Shown here in pieces: positions 1 through 8,697 of a stretch of DNA of 64,000 nucleotides; position 1 is the first letter of the stretch; every line of letters starts with the position of its first letter. Source of the DNA: Halothiobacillus diazotrophicus (GTDB lineage Bacteria; Pseudomonadota; Gammaproteobacteria; Halothiobacillales; Halothiobacillaceae); assembly GCF_001663815.1 (NCBI RefSeq), contig NZ_CP016027.1, positions 558,001 to 622,000 of the forward strand, written 5' to 3'. The notes under the pieces are model-generated. The model saw nothing but the letters and a program-made list of their open reading frames with translations, did not search any database and was not told the origin of the DNA. Made by a program: the position numbers and the translations under genes.

Positions 1-1453
1 CTTCACGTTCGTCTTCATCCTTGCGTGCATCCGTCTGCATGAGCGTCAGCGCGCGCAGTTCGCCGAGCCGAAGGCTGGACCAGGCAGAACCGGGATCCGC
101 CGCTAACCCGATCACGTCCGTGACCGGCATCAGCCAGTCGAGATCCAGGCCGTCGATTTCGTCCAGTAGTGCCGCGCAATCGGTTTCATCAAGCGCTCCA
201 AGACGTTCAACGAAAGGAACCAGGGCCAGTCCGATATTGTTATTGCGGTCGTACAATTCGTCGACAGGGTAGATTTCCGACATGCCGGGCACGAGGATCC
301 GGCAGGCATACAGGCCGATATGGGTGTAGTCGGCCACATAGACGTCATAACCTTCGTCCGTGACGATCGCACAGAGTCGGGCGAAGCACGCGTGATTGTC
401 CTCGGCGGTAAAATCCCAGTCCACGAAGGGATAGTCCGGTGTATCGCGGAAGAAGCGCCAGTCGATCCATCCGGATGAATCGATGAAATGCAGTTCGAGG
501 TTCTGCGGGTCGGACACCAGTTCGCGGTCGGTCGTCGGTGGGTGGAAGCCGTGCAGATCGTCCAGTGCTCGGCCCTGAAGCAGTTCGGTGACGGTGCGCT
601 CGAAGGCGACTTCGAAATTCGGGTGCGCACCGAAGGACGCGAACACGCCGCCGGATTGCGGATCGATCAGGGTCACGCAGATCACGGGGTAGCGGCCGCC
701 CAGAGAGGCATCCATGAGGCGAAGACCGAAACCATGTTCCCGCAGGGCATGCACGGCTGTGGCGATGGTCGGAAAGCGGTTGAGGACGGCATCGGGGATC
801 TGAGGCAGGGCGATGCCTTCGGCGATGATACGGTTCTTCACATAACGCTCGAACACCTCGGACAGTCCCTGGGTTCGCGCCTCATACGGGGTGTTGCCGG
901 CGGTCAGACCGTTGCTGACATAGAGGTTGCCGACGATGTTGGCGGGGAAATACACCGTCTCATCGTCGCTGATGCGGGTGTAGGGCAGGGCACAGACGGC
1001 ATCCGATACGGCGCTGTTGAAATCGATCCAGTCCTCCGTCGTGACGCGCATTTCGTCGGCAAGATAATGCCGCCACAGGGCATCGTCGAGCAGCCCTTCG
1101 GGGCGAATACCCGGCTGCTCGATCGTGAACCAGCGTTCGCGCGGGTCATGGACACCGGCTTCCGTTCTTTCGCGGTGCCAGTGGAAGTCGCCGAAGAAAT
1201 ATTGCGAACCGAGTCGCTCCACGAACTCCCCCAGCGCAGAGGCCAGTGCCGCCTTGCGGCTGGCGCCCTTGCCGTTGGTGAACAGGATCGGGCAGTTGCG
1301 GTCCCGAATGTGTACCGACCAGCAGTTGGGCACCGGATTCAACCAGCGGGTTTCCTCGATATCGAATCCCAATTGCGCCAATTGCTTCTGCACCTGCGCG
1401 ATGGTTTCTTCCAATGCGGCGTCCTTGCCGGTGATGTAGGTCTGTTCGGTCAT
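1..1453 (-). CDS. ycaO: YcaO-domain protein, RimO accessory factor (3' end outside window)
   Basis: The frame is open from an ATG at 1453 to the window edge, giving 484 codons of a family usually about 580 residues long, so the C-terminus is missing. The N-terminus closely follows E. coli YcaO as I remember it, including WLNPVPNCWSVHIRD and FTNGKGASRKAALASALGE. YcaO proteins bind ATP and activate amide backbones. E. coli YcaO assists RimO in beta-methylthiolation of ribosomal protein S12, and the match to that subgroup rather than to peptide cyclodehydratases makes this the likely role. An AGGAT precedes the start. No peptide precursor or dehydrogenase partner, as expected for a natural-product cluster, lies nearby. 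Confidence 0.93.
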   Translation of the reverse strand, partial: MTEQTYITGKDAALEETIAQVQKQLAQLGFDIEETRWLNPVPNCWSVHIRDRNCPILFTNGKGASRKAALASALGEFVERLGSQYFFGDFHWHRERTEAGVHDPRERWFTIEQPGIRPEGLLDDALWRHYLADEMRVTTEDWIDFNSAVSDAVCALPYTRISDDETVYFPANIVGNLYVSNGLTAGNTPYEARTQGLSEVFERYVKNRIIAEGIALPQIPDAVLNRFPTIATAVHALREHGFGLRLMDASLGGRYPVICVTLIDPQSGGVFASFGAHPNFEVAFERTVTELLQGRALDDLHGFHPPTTDRELVSDPQNLELHFIDSSGWIDWRFFRDTPDYPFVDWDFTAEDNHACFARLCAIVTDEGYDVYVADYTHIGLYACRILVPGMSEIYPVDELYDRNNNIGLALVPFVERLGALDETDCAALLDEIDGLDLDWLMPVTDVIGLAADPGSAWSSLRLGELRALTLMQTDARKDEDERE

Positions 1454-1487
1454 GGGGAGATCCTGAAGATCGGATGGATAGGGGGTG

Positions 1488-1868
1488 TCAGTGCTGCGCC
1501 GGCAGGAAAACCAGCAGGGAAACACGGCGCAGTTCGCTGGCCAGTACGGTGAAGGTGCGGCAGGCCGCGCCGGTATCCATGAATTCCAGACCGATGCCTC
1601 GGCGCAGGATCTGTGCCTGGAATTCCGCGCTGCCGCGCAGTGTACGGGTGCCGGTACCAATGATCAGTACTTCCGGATCGTCGATACAGAGTTCATCCAC
1701 ATGATCGGGCGTAAGATCGCTGACCGAGGTCAGGGCGATGTCGCCCTGAATCTGCTCGGGTGTCATCAGAAAGCTCCGGGTGAGTTCCTCATTGTTGATT
1801 CGCACGAGGGTGTCGGTAAATCCGCGGATGACAAAGCGTTGTCCGGAATCATCGAGTGAAAGTCGCAT
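1488..1868 (-). CDS. Mth938-like domain protein (DUF498 family)
   Basis: This 126-residue cytoplasmic protein carries the hallmarks of the Mth938/NDUFAF3-like fold: a central DPEVLIIGTGTR segment followed by GIGLEFMDTGAACRTFTVL. Bacterial members are small single-domain proteins of unknown biochemical role; the mitochondrial relative NDUFAF3 helps assemble complex I. The start at 1868 has a good AGGAG ribosome site. The gene lies 34 bases upstream of ycaO on the same strand and may be co-transcribed with it. Family assignment is firm; function is unknown. Confidence 0.85.
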   Translation of the reverse strand: MRLSLDDSGQRFVIRGFTDTLVRINNEELTRSFLMTPEQIQGDIALTSVSDLTPDHVDELCIDDPEVLIIGTGTRTLRGSAEFQAQILRRGIGLEFMDTGAACRTFTVLASELRRVSLLVFLPAQH

Positions 1869-2012
1869 CAGGGCTCCTGACTGTCTGGAATGGGGCGGTA
1901 GCTTCGAGAACGATGATGGAATCGAGGGGATCGAAACGATCGTCGTCGTCCGGCAACCGATTTTTTCGTTAAGTTTAGCGTGGAATCGGGGTGGTGGGGA
2001 TCGACAGGCAGT

Positions 2013-3188
2013 TCAGCGCTGACCGCTTGCGAACTGTCCGACGGCCTTGCGGATCGGTGGGATATGCGCGACGGCGCTCAAGCCGAGATTGCGTAGATGG
2101 ACAAGAATCGGGTTCTGCAGCCGGAAGCCGTAATGGAACACGTCCATGCCGCTCTGGGTGATCAGATTGTCGGCGCGGCGTAGACGCTCATACCGCTTCA
2201 AGGCACGCCGACTGCCCAGGTCGTCCGCATCTTTCAGACAGTCGAGCAGGGCCATGACATCGTAAAAGCCGAGGTTTACGCCCTGACCGGCCAAAGGATG
2301 GATGGTGTGCGCTGCATCGCCGACCAGGACGACGCGCTCGGCCTGATAGCGATCCGCGTGCATCCGGCGAATCGGAAAATGCCCGTGTCGTTCAATGGCA
2401 ACGATGCGCCCCAGTTCGGCGGGGAATTCGGCATGGAGTCGGGCGAGCAACTGATCGTCCGTCCAACTCTGACGTGTCCTGACGGCATCCAGATCGTCGT
2501 ACCAGACGAGCGAGCCGCGATTGCCGGCCAGGGGCAGAAAGGCCTGAGGGCCGTGGGCGGTGAATCGCTGCCAGGTGATGTCCTGCTGCGGGTATTCGGT
2601 GATGACTGAGAACACCTGTGCGCCGGTTCGATAATCGAGCAGCTGAATATCGATCGCTGCTGCCTGCCGCACCCAGGACTGAGCACCATCGGCCCCTATG
2701 ACCAGATCGGCCGTCAGCGTCTCGCCCGAACTCAGGGCGAGACTGGCGCGATCCGTTGCCACGTTCATGGCGACGGGGCTTGTTTCGCGCAGACAGGTGA
2801 TCGTGTCGACATCGGCGATTTTCCGCCAAAGCGCCGCCTGGATCAGACCGTTTTCGACAATATGTCCCAGGGCGGGTAGGCCGATATCCGCGCAATCGAA
2901 GGTCACGTCACCGGATCCGGCCTGATCCCAGACGCGCATGCGGCGGTAGGGGGCGGTTCGTTGATGCCGAATCAAGGGCCAGACGCCGAGGGCGTCCAGA
3001 AAGGCGATGCTCGTCGGTGACAGGGCCGAAACACGGAGATCGAAGGGGGTATCGGCACTTGGCATTTCCGGAACAGGTTTGTCCTCGATCAGTGCGACCT
3101 GCCAACCCGACTGCCCCAAAGCGAGCGCGACACTGGCGCCGACCATGCCGCCGCCAACCACGAGGACATCGAAAGTCGTCTGATTCAT
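2013..3188 (-). CDS. ubiI: FAD-dependent ubiquinone hydroxylase UbiI (VisC)
   Basis: This 391-residue flavoprotein monooxygenase of the UbiH/UbiF/COQ6 family begins with the dinucleotide-binding VVGGGMVGASVALALG. It carries the second FAD motif VLVGDAAHTIHPLAGQGVN near residue 290. UbiI catalyses the O2-dependent C5 hydroxylation of the ubiquinone ring. The FDLRVSAL and LGVWPLI region resembles E. coli UbiI, and the gene sits downstream of ubiH as visC does in E. coli. I chose the ATG at 3188 because GGGAG lies just upstream; an in-frame TTG one codon earlier is less likely. UbiF or UbiM specificity cannot be excluded from sequence alone. Confidence 0.88.
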   Translation of the reverse strand: MNQTTFDVLVVGGGMVGASVALALGQSGWQVALIEDKPVPEMPSADTPFDLRVSALSPTSIAFLDALGVWPLIRHQRTAPYRRMRVWDQAGSGDVTFDCADIGLPALGHIVENGLIQAALWRKIADVDTITCLRETSPVAMNVATDRASLALSSGETLTADLVIGADGAQSWVRQAAAIDIQLLDYRTGAQVFSVITEYPQQDITWQRFTAHGPQAFLPLAGNRGSLVWYDDLDAVRTRQSWTDDQLLARLHAEFPAELGRIVAIERHGHFPIRRMHADRYQAERVVLVGDAAHTIHPLAGQGVNLGFYDVMALLDCLKDADDLGSRRALKRYERLRRADNLITQSGMDVFHYGFRLQNPILVHLRNLGLSAVAHIPPIRKAVGQFASGQR

Positions 3189-3255
3189 CAAATCTCCCTG
3201 TCGCAGGTCATTTGGTCCTGCTGATCAAGTTCGAGACCTGTAGCGGAAAGTCGCA

Positions 3256-4473
3256 TCACAAGCCCCGCGTCAGTCGGACCAATCGATTCTTGGCCGGCAC
3301 CAGTCCGTCGAAGGCGGACAGAATTGCACCACGCACCATGCCGAGGCCGGGTAGATCCAGGCTGAAGCCGCGCACCAGGCGATCGGTCAGGCCGATGGTC
3401 CGTCGGTAGTCGCTCCGTCGCTGTTCGGCATAGGCCGCCAGACGTGCCGGATCGCCCGGATCGACGAATTCGCCGCGATCCGCCCGCAAATGGACGGCGA
3501 GATCGCGCACGTCGCGCAAGCACAGGTTGAAGCCTTGTCCGGCAACCGGGTGCAATGCATGAGCGGCGTTGCCGAGAATGACCAGTCGATCCTCGATCAG
3601 ATCCTGAGCCGTGACCAGATTCAAGGGATAGGCATGGCGCGGCGTCAATTGGGAGAAACCGCCGAGGCGATGTCGGAACAGATGATCCAGACGCCGGGCA
3701 AAATCCTCATCGCTCAAGTGTGTCAATTCGGAAACCTGTTCGTCGCGATTGACCCAGACCACGGACACTCGACCGTCCGGTGCCGGCAGGATCGCCAGTG
3801 GGCCACCCCGGGTAAAGCACTCGAAGGCAACCCCATGATGCGCCCGGGCGGGCAGGGCGGTGCAGACGATGGCCGTCTGGCCATAGGCCTGTGTTGCAAC
3901 CGGTACTTCCGTGGCTGCTCGCACGGTTGATCCCGCGCCATCCGCGGCGATCAGCAGGCGTGCCGTCAAGGTATGACTTGAACCCTGATAGTCGATATCC
4001 ACGCGGATACGCCCCGCCGTGCCGGTGCCTTCAAGCTGATGCCCGAGATACCCTGCGGGCTGGAGCATGTGGATGGCGCCCGACGTCCCGGATCGTTCAC
4101 GCGCCCGTTCGATGGCTTCGCCCAGAGCGCGATTGCCCATGACCCGGCCTAAAGCCACGCCGCCATTGTTGGCTGTCGTGATTCGGGTCATGCCAAAGTG
4201 GCCATGATCCGTCACGCGCACCTCGCAGATGGGTTGGGCTCGGCGGTCTGCAGCGGAGTCGATGAGGCCGATATCGTCGAGATAGCGCCAGGAAGCATCG
4301 GAAAGGGCCGTGAGTCGATGGTCGAAGCTGGGCGAGTGTCCTTTGGTGGCGCGTTCCAGTACGGTCACCCGCCACCCATCCCGGCTGAGCGCGTGGGCCA
4401 GTACGCTGCCCACCATGCCGCCGCCGACGATGACGATGTCCTGTTCCATCGCGGCCAAGTCCAAGTCGCTCAT
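3256..4473 (-). CDS. ubiH: 2-octaprenyl-6-methoxyphenol hydroxylase UbiH
   Basis: This 405-residue FAD monooxygenase has VIVGGGMVGSVLAHALS at the N-terminus and VILGNAAHALHPVAGQGFN near residue 290, the paired FAD motifs of the family. UbiH hydroxylates C1 of the ubiquinone precursor. Its ATG at 4473 overlaps the last base of the pepP stop codon (TAATG), so translation is probably coupled. An internal ATG at 4449 just before the nucleotide-binding motif is an alternative start. The pepP-ubiH-ubiI order is the classic gammaproteobacterial arrangement and supports the name. Confidence 0.9.
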   Translation of the reverse strand: MSDLDLAAMEQDIVIVGGGMVGSVLAHALSRDGWRVTVLERATKGHSPSFDHRLTALSDASWRYLDDIGLIDSAADRRAQPICEVRVTDHGHFGMTRITTANNGGVALGRVMGNRALGEAIERARERSGTSGAIHMLQPAGYLGHQLEGTGTAGRIRVDIDYQGSSHTLTARLLIAADGAGSTVRAATEVPVATQAYGQTAIVCTALPARAHHGVAFECFTRGGPLAILPAPDGRVSVVWVNRDEQVSELTHLSDEDFARRLDHLFRHRLGGFSQLTPRHAYPLNLVTAQDLIEDRLVILGNAAHALHPVAGQGFNLCLRDVRDLAVHLRADRGEFVDPGDPARLAAYAEQRRSDYRRTIGLTDRLVRGFSLDLPGLGMVRGAILSAFDGLVPAKNRLVRLTRGL

Positions 4474-5822
4474 TACAGATCCAAAGCCTTGCCGGCAGTG
4501 GAACGGTTCATGAAAGACTCGATGTCCGCGACGGTCTTGGGTACGCCATGGGTCAGGACTTCCGCACCAGTTTCGGTGACCAGCACGTCGTCCTCGATGC
4601 GGATGCCGATGCCGCGATAAGCCTCTGGTATGTCGACATCCTGGTCGATGTAGATGCCCGGTTCGACCGTCAGCACCATGCCGGGCGCCAGTTCGCGCCA
4701 TTCGCCATCCACCTTGTAGCGGCCGACATCATGTACGTCGAGCCCCAGCCAGTGGCCGGTATTGTGCATGAAGAACCGCTTATAGGTGGCTGATTCAATG
4801 ACAGATTCGATGCTTCCCTCAAGCAACCCCAAATCGAGCAGACCCTGCGCAATCACGCGTACCGCAGCCAGATGCGGTGCGTTGTACGGCACACCGGGTT
4901 GGATGGCGTCTATGGCGGCCAATTGTGCGTTCAGTACGATCTCGTAGACGGCGCGCTGGGCGGCGGTGAAGATGCCATCGACGGGCCATACGCGCGTGAT
5001 GTCACCGGCGTAATGTTCGATTTCCGCACCGGCATCCACCAGGACCAGCTGCCCGGATTCCAGGCGTGCGGCATTGGCCCGGTAGTGCAGGATGCAGGCA
5101 TTGGCGCCCGTGGCGACGATCGGCGCAAAGGAGGCTTCACCATGATGCTGGTAGAACACCCGTTGCAGGTGTGCGGCGACCTCGAATTCGTACATGTCTT
5201 CGGCAATGGCACTGGCTGCAAAACGGTGCGCCTCTGCGGAGATGGCGGCCGCCCGCCGCATGCGGGAGATTTCTATCGGTGACTTGATCAACCGGAGTTC
5301 GTGCAGCGGCTCGGCCAGATCCTTCAGGGTCTGGGGCGGCACGATTCCGGAGCGTCCACGCTGGCGAAGCACATCCAACCAACTCAGGGCGCGAAGCATC
5401 CATTCGTGGTTGGCGAAGGGGAGGGTCAGTCGCTCGTATCCGGCCAGCAGTTCCGGCAGGTGATCGTCGATTTCGTCGATGGGAAAGGCCTGATCCGCAC
5501 CGTATACACGGCAGGCATCCTCAAGGCCGGTGAGGGGGCCGTCCCAACGAACCTTTTCGGGGGTGTTCGGCTGCACGAACAGTACAATTTCGCCTTCGGA
5601 CCGCTTGGGGCAGAGCACCAGCAGTGCGTCCGGTTCGTTCAAACCAGTCAGATAATGGAAATCGCTGGACTGTCGAAACGGGTAATGATTGTCATTGTTG
5701 CGGATCAGCTCTTCGGCCGCGGGGACGACGACCGCGGAGCGTTTGCCGATGGCCTTCATTAATCGCTTGCGACGCCGTGCGTATTCGGCTTGATCCTGTT
5801 GGGTCAGGGATGACTCGCTCAT
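4473..5822 (-). CDS. pepP: Xaa-Pro aminopeptidase P
   Basis: This 449-residue cytoplasmic metalloprotease is close to the 441 residues of E. coli PepP. It removes N-terminal residues that precede proline, using two manganese ions. The N-terminal domain has YPFRQSSDFHYLTGLNEPDA; the creatinase-like catalytic domain has the metal ligands in LVLVDAGAEIEHYAGDITR, FMHNTGHWLGLDVHDVG and the C-terminal TVEPGIYI and GIRIEDD segments. The ATG at 5822 gives the usual MSE-type N-terminus; the frame also opens at a TTG at 5843. It follows ygfB by 17 bases and is joined to ubiH. Confidence 0.94.
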   Translation of the reverse strand: MSESSLTQQDQAEYARRRKRLMKAIGKRSAVVVPAAEELIRNNDNHYPFRQSSDFHYLTGLNEPDALLVLCPKRSEGEIVLFVQPNTPEKVRWDGPLTGLEDACRVYGADQAFPIDEIDDHLPELLAGYERLTLPFANHEWMLRALSWLDVLRQRGRSGIVPPQTLKDLAEPLHELRLIKSPIEISRMRRAAAISAEAHRFAASAIAEDMYEFEVAAHLQRVFYQHHGEASFAPIVATGANACILHYRANAARLESGQLVLVDAGAEIEHYAGDITRVWPVDGIFTAAQRAVYEIVLNAQLAAIDAIQPGVPYNAPHLAAVRVIAQGLLDLGLLEGSIESVIESATYKRFFMHNTGHWLGLDVHDVGRYKVDGEWRELAPGMVLTVEPGIYIDQDVDIPEAYRGIGIRIEDDVLVTETGAEVLTHGVPKTVADIESFMNRSTAGKALDL

Positions 5823-5839
5823 GGGGACTCTTTGAAAGT

Positions 5840-6400
5840 TCAATGTTGGCGGAGCGTGGACTCGGTGGTCGGCACGGGCGGATGCATACCAATGTACATG
5901 ACGATCAAAGCCGCACTGAGATAGTCGATGATCTCCTGCAGATTGATTTCGTCATCAGCCTCATCGTCGCCGCTTCCGTCGGCCTGATCATCCAGGCTGG
6001 CTATTGCCTGCAGATCGTCAAAAACCTCGCGAACGTCTTCGGCCAGATGTTGCGGTGCGGGTCCCTTGGCCACGGCGTAGCCGTACAGAACGCTTTGGGC
6101 GAATTCGATCAGGGCGGTCAAACGTGTCTGAAAGGGCGCGTCGTCATCCGGAAGCAACAAGTCGAGACCGAAACTGTCTGCGGTGGTCATCTGATTCACG
6201 AGAACGCTATAAAGCGCGCGCAAGCTGGCCGGGATTGCCAGGGAGGCAGGTTCGTCGACGAGTTCCTGCAGCCATTGCGACTCCGATGTCCGTCCGGCGC
6301 CCAGCCACATGCCGATCAGGACGCCCTGGGCTTCACTCGGCATGAGGGTGGAACCGAGTTCCTGTAGATCAGACATCGTGTTCTGGTATCGGTTATTCAT
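5840..6400 (-). CDS. ygfB: UPF0149 family protein YgfB
   Basis: This is a helical protein of about 186 residues. It begins with the family pattern LMPSEAQGVLIGMWLGAG and ends in an acidic linker followed by the EIIDYLSAALIVMYIGMHP helix. The family is widespread in gammaproteobacteria; its biochemical role is not settled, although a regulatory effect on beta-lactamase expression is reported in Pseudomonas. The ATG at 6400 has a GAG-containing leader. The frame extends further to 6481, and another ATG lies at 6376, so the start is not certain. It heads the pepP-ubiH-ubiI group, divergent from zapA, as in E. coli. Confidence 0.88.
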   Translation of the reverse strand: MNNRYQNTMSDLQELGSTLMPSEAQGVLIGMWLGAGRTSESQWLQELVDEPASLAIPASLRALYSVLVNQMTTADSFGLDLLLPDDDAPFQTRLTALIEFAQSVLYGYAVAKGPAPQHLAEDVREVFDDLQAIASLDDQADGSGDDEADDEINLQEIIDYLSAALIVMYIGMHPPVPTTESTLRQH

Positions 6401-6651
6401 ACCTGCTCGCTTGTTTCCGGGGAATTCATCGTTGCCGTTGTTGGGGACAAGAGGCTCTTCATGAAAGCGACGGCGAGGCACTCAGTCTTGGATATGAGCG
6501 CGGTGCAGCCATCACTTTTTGGAACCTTCTATTCCGGGTGGGATATTGTCAATGCAACGGCCACAAAATGATAGACTGGTCCCTGCGATTCGTTACGCGA
6601 GCCGTCCGGGCTCCGAGCACGCCTCACAAACCCAGCATCAGGTAACCGTTC

Positions 6652-6939
6652 ATGTCTGCCGCGCCAGCCGATCCCTCAGCTCCTTCGGTATTCGATTCCG
6701 TGAACCCGGCTCACCCCCATAACAACGATGCCGCGTTGAGTGGGGATCCAGCCGCAGGTCTCGAAATCAGGATCAATGCCCTGATCGAACTCTGTCGTGC
6801 ATTGGATCGCAAGCAACGGGATCAGTCGGCCGTGGCAGAAAGACTTGCCGAGGATAACGCGAAATTGCGGCGGATATTGCAGCACACGCATCAGCAGATT
6901 CAGGAATTGACCGATCAGATTCGGATGATGGAGCAGTAA
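6652..6939 (+). CDS. ZapB-like coiled-coil cell division protein (TIGR02449 type)
   Basis: This 95-residue protein has a disordered N-terminus of about 40 residues rich in Ala, Pro and Ser. A single amphipathic coiled coil follows, running from RINALIELCRALDRKQ to the C-terminus. It lies 4 bases upstream of zapA. Small coiled-coil proteins in this position are annotated as ZapB-like or TIGR02449 and are thought to act with ZapA at the division ring. The long disordered head is not part of the usual domain. Function is inferred from position and fold only. Confidence 0.78.
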   Translation: MSAAPADPSAPSVFDSVNPAHPHNNDAALSGDPAAGLEIRINALIELCRALDRKQRDQSAVAERLAEDNAKLRRILQHTHQQIQELTDQIRMMEQ

Positions 6940-6943
6940 TGTC

Positions 6944-7240
6944 ATGAACAACACACTCAAACCCATCACCGTTCGTATTCTCGAAAAGGATTATAAGATC
7001 GTCTGCCCGCCGGAAGAGCAGGCGATCCTTTTTCGCACGGCGGATTACGTCAATCAGGCGATGATCCAGGTCAAGAAAAGCGGACAGATTCTCAGTACGG
7101 AACGTGTCGCCGTGCTGGCCGCGCTGAACATCGCGCGCGAACTGATCGAAAGCGGGAATGCTCCTGGGTGTGCGTCGGATCATACGCCCGAGCTGATTGA
7201 ACTCATCGACAGCGTTTTGCGGGATATTCCGCATCCCTGA
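6944..7240 (+). CDS. zapA: Cell division protein ZapA
   Basis: This 98-residue protein matches ZapA: PITVRILEKDYKIVCPPEEQ forms the N-terminal globular domain. The following helix with RVAVLAALNIARELIE and the C-terminal segment form the tetramerising coiled coil. ZapA bundles FtsZ filaments at mid-cell. It is downstream of the ZapB-like gene and probably in one transcript with it. In many gammaproteobacteria the 6S RNA gene and ygfA follow zapA; here neither is recognisable and a tRNA gene comes next. Confidence 0.93.
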   Translation: MNNTLKPITVRILEKDYKIVCPPEEQAILFRTADYVNQAMIQVKKSGQILSTERVAVLAALNIARELIESGNAPGCASDHTPELIELIDSVLRDIPHP

Positions 7241-7368
7241 CTCTCCGGAGAACACCACCATTAGAGAGACGCATCGCGTTTCAGCCAGTTATCCGCGGGA
7301 CTGAAGGCTCTCGGCTGCACGGCGCAGGGCAGCGTCGTCCTCTGTTTAAAAAAACGCCCGCCGGCCGC

Positions 7369-7396
7369 TTGACACCAAAATTTAACACGGTAAGAT
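7369..7396 (+). promoter_or_regulatory. Sigma-70 promoter of tRNA-Ala
   Basis: A perfect -35 hexamer TTGACA (7369-7374) is followed, after a 16-base spacer, by TAAGAT (7391-7396), five of six matches to the -10 consensus. The tRNA begins 20 bases after the -10, so transcription would start about 12 bases before the mature 5' end. A GC-rich stretch, GCGCCCC, follows the -10, resembling the discriminators of stable-RNA promoters. Confidence 0.8.
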
Positions 7397-7416
7397 GCGC
7401 CCCACCTGTGAACAAC

Positions 7417-7492
7417 GGGGCTATAGCTCAGCTGGGAGAGCGCCTGCATGGCATGCAGGAGGTCTGCGGTTCGATCCCGCATAGCTCCACCA
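7417..7492 (+). tRNA. tRNA-Ala (anticodon GGC)
   Basis: This 76-base sequence folds into a complete cloverleaf. GGGGCTA pairs with TAGCTCC in the acceptor stem, GCTC/GAGC form the D stem, CCTGC/GCAGG form the anticodon stem around ATGGCAT, and TGCGG/CCGCA form the T stem around TTCGATC. The loop gives anticodon GGC, which reads GCC and GCU alanine codons. The CCA end is encoded. It is a lone tRNA gene with its own promoter and terminator. Confidence 0.97.
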
Positions 7493-7534
7493 AATTACGC
7501 TGTCACTCGTCTTCAAATCGCGAATCTCAGCGTC

Positions 7535-7578
7535 AAGAAACCCGCAAGGATCTTCGAATCCTGCGGGTTTCTTGTTTT
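7535..7578 (+). terminator. Rho-independent terminator of tRNA-Ala
   Basis: AAGAAACCCGCA pairs with TGCGGGTTTCTT across a short apical region, giving a 12-base-pair outer stem that extends further through AGGAT/ATCC. The stem is followed by CTTGTTTT. It lies 42 bases after the tRNA and before the pirin gene. Confidence 0.88.
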
Positions 7579-7687
7579 GTGCATTCGCGACGCCTCATCG
7601 GCATCAGACCAAATGGTCTCGCTGCATCATATACTCGGTGCTTGTACACAGTGCTTGAGTCATTACCCCGCCGCAGGAGCGTGCATC

Positions 7688-8389
7688 ATGATTGAAATTC
7701 GCCGCAGCAATGAGCGTGGTCAGGCTAACCATGGCTGGTTGCAGAGCCGTCACACGTTCTCGTTCGCCAATTATTACGATCCCGAGCATATGGGCGTTTC
7801 CGCGCTCCGTGTGATCAATGATGACAAGGTGATCCCCGGTCGTGGTTTTGGCACGCACGGCCATCAGGATATGGAAATCATCAGTTACGTGAAGCGGGGT
7901 ACCATTGCACACAAGGACAGCATGGGTCATGTCGAGCATTTGCCGGCGGGCGAATTCCAACTGATGACGGCGGGAACCGGTATCACCCATAGCGAATTCA
8001 ACCCTTCAACCGAAGAGCCCTTGGAGTTCCTGCAAATTTGGATTTTGCCTGATCGACGGGGACTTGAACCCGGTTATCAGCAAAAGCGTTTCGATCCACG
8101 AAACGGGCTGCAGCTGATCGCTTCACCTGATGCGCGGGATGGATCGCTGCGGCTTCATCAGGATGCCTTGCTTCTTCAATTGCGACTGTCGGCCGGCGAG
8201 GAGGCCACCCATGTGATCTCCGCTGATCGCTGTGCCTACGTGCATGTGGTTTCCGGGGGTATTTCAGTCAACGGTACCGTCTTGTCCGCTGGCGATGGCG
8301 CTACGATCAGGGCGGACGATGTCCTCGAGTTCGTTGGCCTGGCGTCGGAAGATGTGATCAACGAAGCGCTGTTGTTCGATCTGCCCTAG
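7688..8389 (+). CDS. Pirin family protein (YhhW-like)
   Basis: This 233-residue bicupin is of the pirin family. The metal ligands are visible in GTHGHQDMEIISY and TAGTGITHSEFN, matching the two His, then His and Glu, of E. coli YhhW, a quercetin-2,3-dioxygenase in vitro. The N-terminus MIEIRRSNERG and HTFSFANYYDP are typical. The physiological substrate is unknown. The frame is open further upstream through the tRNA terminator, but the ATG at 7688 has GCAGGAG in the right place and matches family length. Confidence 0.92.
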   Translation: MIEIRRSNERGQANHGWLQSRHTFSFANYYDPEHMGVSALRVINDDKVIPGRGFGTHGHQDMEIISYVKRGTIAHKDSMGHVEHLPAGEFQLMTAGTGITHSEFNPSTEEPLEFLQIWILPDRRGLEPGYQQKRFDPRNGLQLIASPDARDGSLRLHQDALLLQLRLSAGEEATHVISADRCAYVHVVSGGISVNGTVLSAGDGATIRADDVLEFVGLASEDVINEALLFDLP

Positions 8390-8697
8390 ATCCCCGATCA
8401 TATCGCGCTCCTGCATGTCCCTGCGCAATCAGAAAGGCATATTCGTCTAGTCGAATTGTCTCGTCGTCATGGGGTGACCGGCTCCCCAGGCGTGTGCAAC
8501 TCGGACAACCAAACAGATATCCCTACTACTATTTCGCCTGGCTTGGAATAAGTCCGGGGTGAATCTCGTCATGGTTCATGTACGCCATCTTCGTCTCGCC
8601 ATCATGAGACTTGGCCCGAGATGGGTTCACGACGCGCCTCGGCTCATTCTTTGACCGGGAGTGCCCGCCAACCGTAACAAAACAGGATAGATTTCTG
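8390..8697. other. Intergenic stretch with no gene found
   Basis: These 308 bases separate the pirin and DUF302 genes. I found no convincing RNA fold, terminator or conserved frame. A minus-strand open frame at 8529-8759 overlaps the DUF302 start and has no recognisable product or ribosome site. The DUF302 promoter must lie here, but no good -35/-10 pair stands out. Confidence 0.5.

Noticed and set aside
488-1552. 354-codon open frame on the plus strand
   Set aside because: Antisense to ycaO, which is unmistakable on the other strand.
7241-7368. Possible 6S RNA after zapA
   Set aside because: The position is right but the stretch is too short and lacks the long closing stem and central bubble; the few short pairings are not enough.
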